Source of the DNA: Sinorhizobium fredii NGR234
GTDB lineage: Bacteria; Pseudomonadota; Alphaproteobacteria; Rhizobiales; Rhizobiaceae
NCBI RefSeq assembly: GCF_000018545.1
Contig: NC_012587.1
Coordinates: forward strand, 682,001-746,000
Direction of reading: 5' to 3'
DNA length: 64,000 nt
Positions within the stretch are counted from its first letter, which is position 1; every line of letters starts with the position of its first letter. The notes beneath the pieces were generated by a model. It was given only the letters and a program-made list of their open reading frames with translations, made no database searches and was not told the DNA's origin. Shown piece by piece: positions 1-8,534 of this stretch. Both the position numbers and the translations under genes were made by a program.

Positions 1-1
1 C

Positions 2-526
2 ACCTATGGCGACAAGGAGGTCAAAATCGGCATCCTCGAAGGCCTGCCAGGTCCGCACACCAGCCAGCGTATGAAGGGCTTCAACGAGATCATCTCGAAG
101 CATCCGAACTTCAAGATCGTCGCTCAGCAGCCCGCTGGCTGGGTCCGCGCACAGGGTCTCTCAGTGACCGAGAACATGTTCACCGCCAACCCGGATATCG
201 AAGTCCTCGTGGCGCTCTATGACGAGATGGCTCTCGGTGGGCTGCAGGCCCTCAAGGCCAAGGGTCTGAACGGGAAGGTCGCCATCGTCGGCTATGAGAA
301 CATGAAGGAAGCGAACGCCGCCATACTGACGGGCGACTTCTCCGCAACGGTCGACACCGGAGCCAAGGAAGAGGGGCGCAACATCGTGCGCGCCGTCGAC
401 GAATTCCTGATGAAGGGAAATCCCCTTCCGAAGAAGATTTTCGTCAGCCCCAAGGTCTACGACGCCACGAACATCAAGACGTTCGACCAGACCGACTACG
501 ACTACGTCCCCCAGCAGAAGATGTGA
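2..526 (+). CDS. Sugar ABC transporter substrate-binding protein, 5'-truncated by window edge
   Basis: The reading frame is open from base 2, so the start and signal peptide lie outside the window. What remains is the C-terminal half of a periplasmic-binding protein of the ribose/galactose (type 1, PBP-I) class. A run of the type ALYDEMALGGLQALKAKG matches the part of RbsB-like proteins where a conserved acidic residue follows a strand, and IVGYEN is the usual inter-lobe strand. It would deliver a sugar in the periplasm to the ATPase and permease that follow 48 bases downstream. Ligand unknown; the downstream araD/araB suggest a pentose or pentulose. Confidence 0.9.
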   Translation, partial: TYGDKEVKIGILEGLPGPHTSQRMKGFNEIISKHPNFKIVAQQPAGWVRAQGLSVTENMFTANPDIEVLVALYDEMALGGLQALKAKGLNGKVAIVGYENMKEANAAILTGDFSATVDTGAKEEGRNIVRAVDEFLMKGNPLPKKIFVSPKVYDATNIKTFDQTDYDYVPQQKM

Positions 527-574
527 GGACGTTGCGGCCCTCTCCGGAGGTCCGCGCACCCGGAGGAGATTCAA

Positions 575-2110
575 ATGGCCAACAATCCGCTTCTCGAAAT
601 GAAGGGCATAGGCAAGCGCTTCGGCAACATGGTCGCTCTGCAGGGAATCGACCTGGCGCTGAGCGGCGGCGAAGTCTTGGGCTTGGTCGGTGAAAACGGC
701 GCGGGCAAATCCACGTTGATGAAAATTCTCGCGGGCGCTTATTCACGCGACGGCGGCACGATCGCCGTGCGGGGAAAGGAAGTCGAGCTCGACAGCCCGA
801 AGGCCGGAGCCGACGCCGGCATCGCGATCATCTACCAGGAACTCAGCCTGTTCCCGGACTTCAACGCGGCCGAGAACATTTTCGCCGGACGCGAGTTGCG
901 GCGCAGTGGCTTCTCGCTCGCCCCGCTGAGCCACGGGCAGATGCGCAGGGAAGCGCGCCGCCTTCTTTCCGAAGAGCTTGGCGTGGAGGTCGCGATCGAC
1001 CGCCCGGTCCGGGAACTGAGCCTTTCCGACCGCCAGATGATCGAGATCGCCAAAGCGCTGAACAGCAACGCCGACATCATCATTATGGACGAGCCGACCG
1101 AGGCGCTCGAGGAGGTCGAACGCAAACAGCTTTTCGCCATCATCAACCGTCTGCAGGCTGCCGGAAAGGCCATCATCTACGTTTCGCACCGGATCAAGGA
1201 ACTGCTCGGCATCTGCAGCCGCGTCATGGTGCTTCGCGACGGCCGCACGGCGGCCGACCTTCCGGTCGCCGACCTCGACGTCGACAAAGTCGTCGCCGCG
1301 ATGATCGGCGGTGCCCTTTCCAAACAGTTTCCTCCCCGCGTCCCTCCGAGGTCCGATCCCTCGGTGGAAGTACGCGGCCTGTCGAGAGCGGGAGCTTTCG
1401 ACGACATCTCCTTTTCGCTTGCGAAGGGAGAGATTTTTGGGATCGCCGGCCTGGAGGGCTCGGGCAAGAGCGCGCTTCTCCGAGCCCTCTTCGGCCAGCG
1501 GGCTTATGAACGCGGCACCGTGAAGGTCGAAGGCAAGGATGTCCAACTGACGGACATCACCGACGCCATCAGAGAGCGCTTCGCATTTCTGCCCGCCGAA
1601 CGGAAGTTCGAGGGCATCTTCCCCGAGCATTCGGTTGGATGGAATCTATCGATCGGTAACTTGGGCGTCCTCGGGAAGATCACCTTGCGGCCCTCCAAGG
1701 AGAAGGAAGTCGCGGCGAGCTACATCTCGAAGCTCGGCGTGAAGTGCGAGGGGCCGCAGGCGGAGATCAGTTCTCTGAGCGGTGGCAACCAACAAAAGGT
1801 CATGCTGGCTCGTTGGCTGCTCACCCAACCCAAGGTGCTCCTGCTCGAGGAGCCGACGCGGGGCGTCGACGTCCGCGCCAAATCCGAGGTCTACGCCTTG
1901 GTTCAGGCCGCCGCCCAGGACGGGTGCACCGTCATCGTGGTGTCGGCCGACAATGCCGAGTTGCTCGGCCTTTGCCACCGCGTCGCGGTGATGTTCGAAG
2001 GCAAAATCACAACGGTGGTCGATGCCGCCACGTCCAAGGAAGAGACGTTGGCGCTCCATTCGGTGAGGCCTCCGGAAACCCTTCATCCAGTGGGAGGAAT
2101 CAATGGCTGA
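575..2110 (+). CDS. Sugar ABC transporter ATP-binding protein (RbsA/MglA type, two ABC domains)
   Basis: 511 aa, the usual length for the fused two-domain ATPases of ribose-type importers (CUT2). The first domain has a full Walker A (GENGAGKST, residues 39-47) and Walker B (IIIMDEPTEAL), but its signature is degenerate (LSLSDRQ). The second has a weakened P-loop (EGSGKSALL), a perfect signature (LSGGNQQKV) and Walker B with EE (LLLEEPTRGVDV). Asymmetric sites are normal for RbsA/MglA. A GGAGGAGAT ribosome site lies just before the ATG. The gene overlaps the permease by 8 bases, so the two are probably translationally coupled. Confidence 0.95.
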   Translation: MANNPLLEMKGIGKRFGNMVALQGIDLALSGGEVLGLVGENGAGKSTLMKILAGAYSRDGGTIAVRGKEVELDSPKAGADAGIAIIYQELSLFPDFNAAENIFAGRELRRSGFSLAPLSHGQMRREARRLLSEELGVEVAIDRPVRELSLSDRQMIEIAKALNSNADIIIMDEPTEALEEVERKQLFAIINRLQAAGKAIIYVSHRIKELLGICSRVMVLRDGRTAADLPVADLDVDKVVAAMIGGALSKQFPPRVPPRSDPSVEVRGLSRAGAFDDISFSLAKGEIFGIAGLEGSGKSALLRALFGQRAYERGTVKVEGKDVQLTDITDAIRERFAFLPAERKFEGIFPEHSVGWNLSIGNLGVLGKITLRPSKEKEVAASYISKLGVKCEGPQAEISSLSGGNQQKVMLARWLLTQPKVLLLEEPTRGVDVRAKSEVYALVQAAAQDGCTVIVVSADNAELLGLCHRVAVMFEGKITTVVDAATSKEETLALHSVRPPETLHPVGGING

Positions 2111-3077
2111 AGTTGCAGTCACGCGTCCACGGCACGCCTTCAAGTTTGGCCTCGCCAGCGGCAATTCGGGTGTCTATATCGCATTCGTCGTGTTGCTCAT
2201 CGCGCTGGGCTTCGCGGCCCCGCGGTTCTTCACGGTCGGGAACCTGACGGACGTGTTGAGGCAGGCGGTGCCGATCGCCGTCATCGCGTTCGGCGCGACG
2301 TTCGTCATCGGGATGCGCGGCATCGACCTGTCGGTCGGCTCCACGCTTGCGCTTACCGGACTCGTTACCGCGAACCTCCTGGTTCTCGGTTATCCGGTGC
2401 CCGTCGCCTGCCTGGCGGGTCTCGCTCTGGGCGCGTTCATAGGAGTCATCAACGGCCTTCTTATCACGAAGATCGGCATTACGGACTTCATAGCCACGAT
2501 GGCCATAATGGTGGTCAGCCGCGGCGTCGTGATGGTCTACACGCAAGGCATACCGATCACTGGCGCATCCGATCCGGCGTTCCGAATGATCGGCCAGAGT
2601 TATTTGGCCGGGGTCCCGGTTCCGGTGGTCCTGACCGTCATCGTGTTCGCAGCCGCCTTCTATCTTCTCTACTACACCCGTTTCGGCCGCTTCGTGCTGT
2701 CCATCGGTAGCAATCCCGACGCCGCCCGTCTCGTCGGTATCCCCACCGACAAGGTCAAGATCGCGGTCTATGTGTTGGCCGGAGTGTTGTCCGCCTTTGC
2801 CGGGATCATGCTGACCTCGCGACTTGAGTCCGCGATGCCGGAAGCCGGGCAGGGCTATGAGCTGGACGTCATCGCCGCGGTGGTGATCGGTGGAACCGGA
2901 CTGTCGGGCGGCAGGGCCACGCTGTTCGGAACCGTGGTAGGCGCGGTGCTTATGGCGGTAGTTCGCAACGGGCTCAATCTGCTCAATGTGAACACGTTCT
3001 GGCACCAGGTGGTCATCGGCACCATCATTCTTGTCGCCGTCGCCGCCGACCGCTTCAACCGCAGCCGCAAGATGTGA
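2103..3077 (+). CDS. Sugar ABC transporter permease (RbsC family)
   Basis: 324 aa integral membrane protein with roughly eight to ten hydrophobic segments. It carries the family landmarks of ribose-type permeases: the GIDLSVGS motif near residue 75 and the cytoplasmic coupling stretch AAVVIGGTGLSGGRATLFGTVVGA near residue 260. It forms the membrane channel with the preceding ATPase. A GGAGGAATC ribosome site sits inside the end of the ATPase gene. The next gene starts 10 bases after its stop, which fits a single operon running to araB. Confidence 0.95.
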   Translation: MAEVAVTRPRHAFKFGLASGNSGVYIAFVVLLIALGFAAPRFFTVGNLTDVLRQAVPIAVIAFGATFVIGMRGIDLSVGSTLALTGLVTANLLVLGYPVPVACLAGLALGAFIGVINGLLITKIGITDFIATMAIMVVSRGVVMVYTQGIPITGASDPAFRMIGQSYLAGVPVPVVLTVIVFAAAFYLLYYTRFGRFVLSIGSNPDAARLVGIPTDKVKIAVYVLAGVLSAFAGIMLTSRLESAMPEAGQGYELDVIAAVVIGGTGLSGGRATLFGTVVGAVLMAVVRNGLNLLNVNTFWHQVVIGTIILVAVAADRFNRSRKM

Positions 3078-3087
3078 GGGGGCGACC

Positions 3088-3798
3088 GTGAAGCACTCAG
3101 CACTGCGCAAAGCCGTCCTGGACGCGAATTTCGAACTCTATGAGAGCGGCCTCGTGATCTCCACGTTCGGCAACGTCAGCGCCATCGATCGAGTGAACGG
3201 TGTCGTCGCGATCAAACCCAGCGGCGTCTCGTACAAGGCCATGGACACGGGCGACATCGTCATCACCGATCTGGACGGCCGCGTTGTAAACGGCGACTTG
3301 CGCCCTTCAAGCGACCTCGACACGCACATCGAGCTCTACAAGAGCTTCCCGACGATCGGCGCGGTAGTCCATACGCACTCGTTCTTCGCGACAGCTTGGG
3401 CGCAATCCGGTCAGCCGATCCCGGTGATGGGCACGACTCACGCCGACTACTTCAACGGAACCATCCCGGTGACGCGTCAGCTGACTGACAGCGAAATCCG
3501 GGACGATTACGTGCGAAACACAGGCATTGTGATCGCCGAGGCGCTCGGGAACCGCGATCCGCTGTCGATTCCTGCCGCTCTCGTCAACGACCATGGCCCC
3601 TTCTGCTGGGGCAAGGACGCGGCCGACGCGGTCCACAATGCCGAGATGCTCGAGGCGGTGGCCAAGATTGCGTTCCATTCGCGCCAGATCAGCTTGGAGA
3701 GCCCCGAGATTTCGGCGGCTCTGCTCGATCGGCACTTTCAACGAAAGCACGGCAGCGGGGCGACATACGGCCAGACCGGGCGATCAAAACAGGTATGA
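3088..3798 (+). CDS. araD: L-ribulose-5-phosphate 4-epimerase (AraD family, class II aldolase fold)
   Basis: 236 aa from a GTG start. An in-frame ATG at 3031 lies inside the permease gene and is rejected: GAGGGGG at 3076-3082 serves the GTG, and the GTG start aligns with the N-terminus of E. coli AraD. The match to AraD runs end to end, including GNVSAIDR, IKPSGVSY, the metal-binding VHTHS pair, TTHADYF and the tail LLDRHFQRKHG. The enzyme interconverts L-ribulose 5-phosphate and D-xylulose 5-phosphate, feeding the pentose phosphate pathway. It overlaps the kinase by ATGA. No isomerase (araA) is in the window, so the imported sugar may be a ketose or may be isomerised by a gene elsewhere. Confidence 0.9.
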   Translation: MKHSALRKAVLDANFELYESGLVISTFGNVSAIDRVNGVVAIKPSGVSYKAMDTGDIVITDLDGRVVNGDLRPSSDLDTHIELYKSFPTIGAVVHTHSFFATAWAQSGQPIPVMGTTHADYFNGTIPVTRQLTDSEIRDDYVRNTGIVIAEALGNRDPLSIPAALVNDHGPFCWGKDAADAVHNAEMLEAVAKIAFHSRQISLESPEISAALLDRHFQRKHGSGATYGQTGRSKQV

Positions 3799-5417
3799 CG
3801 ATGTCGATAGTAGCTGGTGTTGATTTCGGAACTTTGAGCGTTCGGGTGACCTTAGCGGACACTCTGATCGGGCCGCTTGGCACGGCGATAGCCGAATACC
3901 CTCTTCGACGAACACGGTCCGACCCCGATCTGGCGACACAGGCGCACGCCGACCACATGGATGGCCTCGTGCTCGCCATGAAGCGGGCGATCAAGGACTG
4001 CGGCGTCGATCCAAAGGCCCTACGGGCCATCGCAGTGGATACGACAGGTTCTTCGGTGATTCCGGTCGACAGGAACCTCAATCCTTTGAGCGACTATTAC
4101 CTCTGGTGCGACCACCGGGCGAAGTCTGAGGCGGAGGAGATCACCGCCATGGCGCACGAGACCCATCTCGAGGCTATCGAGTGGTGTGGCGGCACCTATT
4201 CCCACGAATGGGGTTTCGCCAAGCTCCTTCATTGGCTCCGGCACAATCCAAAGCTCCGGGGCCGCTTCGGCACCGCGCTCGAGCATTGCGACATGGTGGC
4301 GGCAGTGCTCACTGGGGTGACCGACAGCTCCGCGGTCGTCCGCAGCGTGTGCGCGATGGGGCACAAGTGGATGTGGAACCCCAAGTGGGGCGGTTTGCCC
4401 TCGCAAGCTTTCCTCTCGCGTGTCGATCCGCTCTTCGATGGCGTCAGGGAGAAAATCGGAGGCACGTACCAGACCTCCGCCAAGCTTGCTGGGGGTCTCA
4501 GCTCCGAGTGGGCCGCGAAGCTCGGCTTGCAGGAGGGCATCCCGGTCCCGGTGGGAGCCTTCGACGCGCACTGGGACGCAATCGGAGCGGGTTGCCGACT
4601 GGGCGATGTGGTCAACGTCATCGGCACGTCCACATGCATCATCGCGGTGAGCGAGCGCGTCAAGTTAATTCCAGGCGTCTGCGGCGTTGTGCCGGGGAGT
4701 GCGCATCCGGATCTCGTGGGGGTCGAGGCGGGTCTCTCGGCGACCGGCGACATTTTCGACGCGATCGCCCGCCGGGCCTCCACCACGGTATCGAAACTGT
4801 CCGAAGGCCTGGAGACGATCGAGGGCGGCAAGACAGGGCTGATGCGCTTCTCGTGGGACAACGGGGATCGAACCGTGCTGGTGCGTTCCGATCTCGGCGG
4901 CATGACCATTGGTTGGCACCTCGGCCACACCGCACAGGACGAACTCTATGCGGCGATCGAGGGAACGGCGTTTCACACGCGGATCATATTGGAGCGTATG
5001 GAACAGCATGGCGTCCCGGTGAACAGAGTGATCAATGGCGGCGGCGTTCCCCAGAAGAACCCCGTGCTCAATCAGATTTATGCGAACGTTCTGGGAAAGC
5101 CAATCTTAGTCCCTGACGGCCTTCCCACCGGCCTTGGGTCGGGCATCTTCGCTAGCCTCGCGTCGAAGGACCACGCCACCATAGAGGCCGCCCAAGCGGC
5201 GATGTGCGTGGGTTTCAAGAAATTCGACCCCAATCCGTCGACTCGTTCCCGGTATGAGCTGCTCTACCAGCTCTACAAGCAGGTCTACATGGGCTTCGGC
5301 ACGTCGAGTCTGGGCGATTTCTCACAGGTTCTCGGAGACATCAAGCGTATCGCGGCCGGAGAGCCCGTACGATCCGACGTCGGCCACCGCGTGCCTCGGA
5401 AAGTCGCTTCGCTATGA
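3795..5417 (+). CDS. araB: Ribulokinase (AraB-type FGGY carbohydrate kinase)
   Basis: 540 aa, the length of AraB-type FGGY kinases. The N-terminal nucleotide-binding strand is GVDFGTLSVRV, followed by VDTTGSSVIPVD and, in the second domain, the ribulokinase-specific stretch NGGGVPQKNPVLNQIYANVLG with the adenosine-motif glycines. It phosphorylates a ribulose at the distal hydroxyl in the cytoplasm, giving the substrate of the AraD enzyme encoded just before it (4-base overlap). A related FGGY substrate such as another pentulose cannot be excluded from sequence alone. Confidence 0.88.
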   Translation: MTMSIVAGVDFGTLSVRVTLADTLIGPLGTAIAEYPLRRTRSDPDLATQAHADHMDGLVLAMKRAIKDCGVDPKALRAIAVDTTGSSVIPVDRNLNPLSDYYLWCDHRAKSEAEEITAMAHETHLEAIEWCGGTYSHEWGFAKLLHWLRHNPKLRGRFGTALEHCDMVAAVLTGVTDSSAVVRSVCAMGHKWMWNPKWGGLPSQAFLSRVDPLFDGVREKIGGTYQTSAKLAGGLSSEWAAKLGLQEGIPVPVGAFDAHWDAIGAGCRLGDVVNVIGTSTCIIAVSERVKLIPGVCGVVPGSAHPDLVGVEAGLSATGDIFDAIARRASTTVSKLSEGLETIEGGKTGLMRFSWDNGDRTVLVRSDLGGMTIGWHLGHTAQDELYAAIEGTAFHTRIILERMEQHGVPVNRVINGGGVPQKNPVLNQIYANVLGKPILVPDGLPTGLGSGIFASLASKDHATIEAAQAAMCVGFKKFDPNPSTRSRYELLYQLYKQVYMGFGTSSLGDFSQVLGDIKRIAAGEPVRSDVGHRVPRKVASL

Positions 5418-5463
5418 ACCGGCCGCGTTTCGACAAGGCCCGCTTTCAGGGATCGCAGGCGCC

Positions 5464-6420
5464 ATGACGTCGATTCCGTCCATCCGGGCCATCCTGTCCT
5501 TCGTCGCGGCGGGGAGGAGGGGTTCTTTCCTGGAGGCCGCGGCCCAGCTGCAGCTGACGCCGTCGGCCGTCAGCCACCAGATCAGGCTGTTGGAAGAGGG
5601 CCTCGGAGAAAAGCTCTTTCACCGCATCGGGCGGAATGTCACCCTCACCGAGATCGGCGAACGGTATCACCGTGACTTGTCCGAAGCGCTGTCGTTGATC
5701 GAGCGCGCCACCGACGAAGTTTCCAGGCGAAACAGCGTCGACGTCCTGAGCGTCGGCTGCGCTCCGAGCCTCGCGTCGCTATGGCTGATGCCCCGACTTC
5801 CGCAATTCGAGTCGCTCCATCCCTCGCTTGAAATCCGGCTGATTTCCTCATCGGAGCCAACCAAACTGAGCGACGGTTCAGTGGACGTCGACATTTGCTA
5901 CGGCAGCGTGCCCCGTCTCGGCTCCATTGCGACCGAGGAGTTTCCCCTCGAGACGATCGTGGTAGCGTGCGCTCCCGAGGTCGCGAACGGGGAGAGGCCG
6001 ATACGGCGGCCTTCGGACCTCGTCGGCCATACGCTCATCAAGTCGGAGCAAACCCTCTATAGCTGGCGTCAATGGGCGAAGGATCACGGTCTCGAGATCG
6101 ATCTGAACCGGGGATCGCGTTTCCGCGACGCGTTCATGTCGATCGCCACAGCGGTCGAAGGTCGCGGCGTCTGCTTGGAAAGCTATAGGTTGCTGCAGCG
6201 CGACGTCGAGAGGGGGAACCTCGTCCTTCCGTTCGGAATGACCGGACCCAATCTGCGTTGCCACACGCTCACTTATGTCAGATCGCGCCTGAGGTCGCAA
6301 AAGGTGAGCGCCTTCAAGCAGTGGCTTGAGAGCGCTTGGCTCGAGGACGCCGCGGCTCTCGAGATGGGCTCACGAGCTTCAGTGGGTGACCGTCACCAAG
6401 AGCATCCCTTCGGGCTTTGA
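5464..6420 (+). CDS. LysR family transcriptional regulator (GcvA-like)
   Basis: 318 aa from the ATG at 5464; an upstream in-frame ATG lies deep inside araB and would add a non-homologous extension. Residues 5-65 form the winged helix-turn-helix (FLEAAAQLQLTPSAVSHQIRLLE, then LFHRIGRNVTLTEIGERY). The rest is a periplasmic-binding-like effector domain. Same strand, 46 bases after araB, so it is probably co-transcribed with and controls the pentose operon. Effector unknown. Confidence 0.9.
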   Translation: MTSIPSIRAILSFVAAGRRGSFLEAAAQLQLTPSAVSHQIRLLEEGLGEKLFHRIGRNVTLTEIGERYHRDLSEALSLIERATDEVSRRNSVDVLSVGCAPSLASLWLMPRLPQFESLHPSLEIRLISSSEPTKLSDGSVDVDICYGSVPRLGSIATEEFPLETIVVACAPEVANGERPIRRPSDLVGHTLIKSEQTLYSWRQWAKDHGLEIDLNRGSRFRDAFMSIATAVEGRGVCLESYRLLQRDVERGNLVLPFGMTGPNLRCHTLTYVRSRLRSQKVSAFKQWLESAWLEDAAALEMGSRASVGDRHQEHPFGL

Positions 6421-6805
6421 CATCCGAATCTCCGCCTATCGCCGCGCTCGCGGTCTAGCTGGCGGCTCTCAGGCCGCGCCGCGCTGTTTCATATGATGAG
6501 CTTGTGCGGCAGGATTTCGTTGCGCAGGGCCTTTCTACTCTCGAGCTGGTCCACAACCATCTGCATTCTGGTTGAATTCGCTCAATTACCGTTCCGGAGC
6601 GAAGCCATATGCAGATCGAAGCCATATTCAGATCGTCGGGAAAATCCACGGGGACGAGTGCTCCTGCGCAAGGGCCTTCGCCGGCTCCTCTCAACGAAGT
6701 TCTTGACAGCCGTGAGACTACCTGTTTGTCTGACAATGGTATGAGGTCATACCATCAAGCTCAAGAAGCCGAGGAGGGCGGAAGGAGCGCTAGAGGGAGG
6801 ATTCT
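6421..6805. other. Intergenic region upstream of the TRAP operon
   Basis: 385 bases without a convincing gene. A TTGACA at 6703-6708 could be a -35 element for the TRAP operon; no clear -10 is seen at the right spacing. The 18-bp operator at 6737-6754 follows it. The minus strand around 6500-6580 can encode a short peptide (VDQLESRKALRNEIL...) that looks like the tail of a lost gene, but I cannot name it. Confidence 0.5.
6737..6754. promoter_or_regulatory. GntR/FadR-type operator copy 1 (TRAP operon)
   Basis: TGGTATGAGGTCATACCA, an 8-bp perfect inverted repeat around GG. The inner AGGTCATACCA fits the FadR-family pattern NGGTNNNACCN. It lies 52 bases before the TRAP binding-protein start and just after a TTGACA, a position suited to repression. 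Copies of the same element recur in the window (see findings). Confidence 0.75.
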
Positions 6806-7903
6806 ATGAGAATTGGATCGCTTATTTGCGGTGGCATTGCCGCGTTGATCGTCGCAATGACCACTTCGGCTCAGGCCGAGACGAGAACGCTACGCTTTCA
6901 ATCGGCATACCCGGCATCCAGCACGATCTACATGTCGGCGGAGACGTGGGCGAAGCGCGTCGAAGAACTCTCGGGCGGCAGGCTGAAAATCGAATTCATG
7001 CCCGCGGGCACGATCGTCCCTGCATTCGAGGTGCTGGATGCGGTCAACAAAAACGTGATCGATGGCGGCCATTCCACTGTCGCTTATTGGGTCGGCAAAC
7101 ATAGGGCAGGAACACTCTTCGGCGACGCTGCCGGGGGGCCGTTCGGCATGGACATCCTCGACTACGTCGGCTGGCTTTACGAGGGAGGCGGTATTGAGCT
7201 TTACCGCGACTACTATCGCGTAGAGCTGAAGACCAACATCGAAGTAATCCCGTCCGTCACGAGCGCAAATCAGGCGCTGGGATGGTTTGCACGCCCGGTT
7301 GAGAGTTGGGCGGACCTTAAAGGCCGCAAATGCCGCCAGACTGGCGTGACAGCTGAAGTTTTCGCCTCCTCGGGTATGTCTACGGTGAACATGCCCGGCG
7401 GCGAGATCGTCCCGGCAGGTGAGCGAGGTGTCATTGAATGCGCTGAATTCGTCGGCCCGGCAGAAGATATGGGCATCGGGTTCCAGACGATCTGGAAACA
7501 TTTCTATCCAATGTCGACACACAATCCCGCGACGATCGTCGATTTCCTTGTGAACGGTGACGTCTGGAACTCGCTGGCTCCGGATCTCCAGGCCATCATG
7601 CAGGCTGCCGCAAGCGAAGCGACCCTGAGGTCGCATATCCGGAAAGGCAAGCTCGACGCCGATGCGCTTGACAAGATGCGCAACGAAGACGGCGTGACCG
7701 TTCACCGTACCCCCGACGACATTCTACGGAACATTCTCGCCTCTTGGGACGAAATCGCGAAGAAGGAAAGCGAGTCCAACGCCTTCTTCAAGAAGGTATA
7801 TGACTCCCAACGCGACTACGCGTCGAAAGTCGTTCCCGCAAAGCGGCTAATCCAGGCTCCCTACAATCTCGGTGCGGACCATTACTGGCCCGAAGCTAAG
7901 TAG
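6806..7903 (+). CDS. TRAP transporter substrate-binding protein (DctP family)
   Basis: 365 aa with a cleavable signal peptide (MRIGSLICGGIAALIVAMT..., cleavage likely after AQA). The mature part starts TRTLRFQSAYP and is typical DctP; ESWADLKGRKCR contains the region of the conserved carboxylate-binding arginine. It captures an organic acid in the periplasm for the DctQM permease downstream. GAGGGAGG at 6793-6800 is the ribosome site. The neighbouring acid-sugar kinase and the shared operator make a sugar acid a reasonable ligand guess; the sequence itself does not show it. Confidence 0.93.
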   Translation: MRIGSLICGGIAALIVAMTTSAQAETRTLRFQSAYPASSTIYMSAETWAKRVEELSGGRLKIEFMPAGTIVPAFEVLDAVNKNVIDGGHSTVAYWVGKHRAGTLFGDAAGGPFGMDILDYVGWLYEGGGIELYRDYYRVELKTNIEVIPSVTSANQALGWFARPVESWADLKGRKCRQTGVTAEVFASSGMSTVNMPGGEIVPAGERGVIECAEFVGPAEDMGIGFQTIWKHFYPMSTHNPATIVDFLVNGDVWNSLAPDLQAIMQAAASEATLRSHIRKGKLDADALDKMRNEDGVTVHRTPDDILRNILASWDEIAKKESESNAFFKKVYDSQRDYASKVVPAKRLIQAPYNLGADHYWPEAK

Positions 7904-7910
7904 GATTTAC

Positions 7911-7933
7911 AAGGCGCGGCTAAGCCGCGCCTT
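7911..7933 (+). terminator. Intra-operon hairpin (attenuator) after TRAP dctP
   Basis: AAGGCGCGGC-TAA-GCCGCGCCTT is a perfect 10-bp stem with a 3-base loop, 8 bases after the dctP stop. It is followed by CTTCTCG rather than a clean T-run. Placed between binding protein and membrane subunits, it is likely to allow excess binding-protein mRNA by attenuation or 3'-end protection. Confidence 0.65.
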
Positions 7934-7958
7934 CTTCTCGATTGCCCGGAGATAGTTC

Positions 7959-8522
7959 GTGAGCAAACCTGCACCCCCATTCTCGCCCGCCGCACTCCGG
8001 GCGATCAAGATCATCGATGGCTTCACCGAGAAGTTCGTACTTCTGGTCGCTGTCCTCACTATCCCGTTGGTTCTATCCAACACAGTGGAAGTCGTCTCGC
8101 GCTATCTATTTTCGTCTCCGACGATCTGGGCAGCTGACGCGACGGTGATGTCATATGGCGCGATATTCATGCTCGGGTCATCATACGCCCTGCTGAAGGG
8201 CGCACATGTGAGAACCGACATATTCTGGGAAAGCTTCAGCGATAGAAAGAAAGGCGCGATCGACGCCGTCTGCTATGTCGCCCTGTTTCTTCCGGTGATG
8301 GCCATCATCTTCTATATGTCGCTGGACGACTTCCTCTACTCATACGAAATCAACGAGAAATCCACCCTGAGTCTATGGATGCCAGTTATCTGGCCGCTGC
8401 GAGGCGTCATCCCACTGACCGCGGTTCTTCTCTTTTTCCAGGGAATTTCGGAACTGCTCAAGTCACTGTTCGCAGTGACCACCGGGCGGGCGTTCGAGAC
8501 TCACGAAAAGATCGAGATCTGA
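7959..8522 (+). CDS. TRAP transporter small permease (DctQ family)
   Basis: 187 aa from a GTG start preceded by GGAGATAG. Four hydrophobic segments are visible (around residues 25-45, 60-80, 105-125 and 140-160), the normal DctQ layout. The motif SRYLFSSPTIWAADATV matches the family's R-Y-x-F-x-x-x-x-x-W-x-x-E/D region. It pairs with the large DctM subunit 12 bases downstream to form the sodium-coupled importer. Confidence 0.92.
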   Translation: MSKPAPPFSPAALRAIKIIDGFTEKFVLLVAVLTIPLVLSNTVEVVSRYLFSSPTIWAADATVMSYGAIFMLGSSYALLKGAHVRTDIFWESFSDRKKGAIDAVCYVALFLPVMAIIFYMSLDDFLYSYEINEKSTLSLWMPVIWPLRGVIPLTAVLLFFQGISELLKSLFAVTTGRAFETHEKIEI

Positions 8523-8534
8523 AAGGTCAACACA

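Noticed and set aside
2100..3110. 336-aa open frame opposite the RbsC permease
   Set aside because: Covers a clear permease gene exactly; His/Asp/Arg-rich translation without domain.
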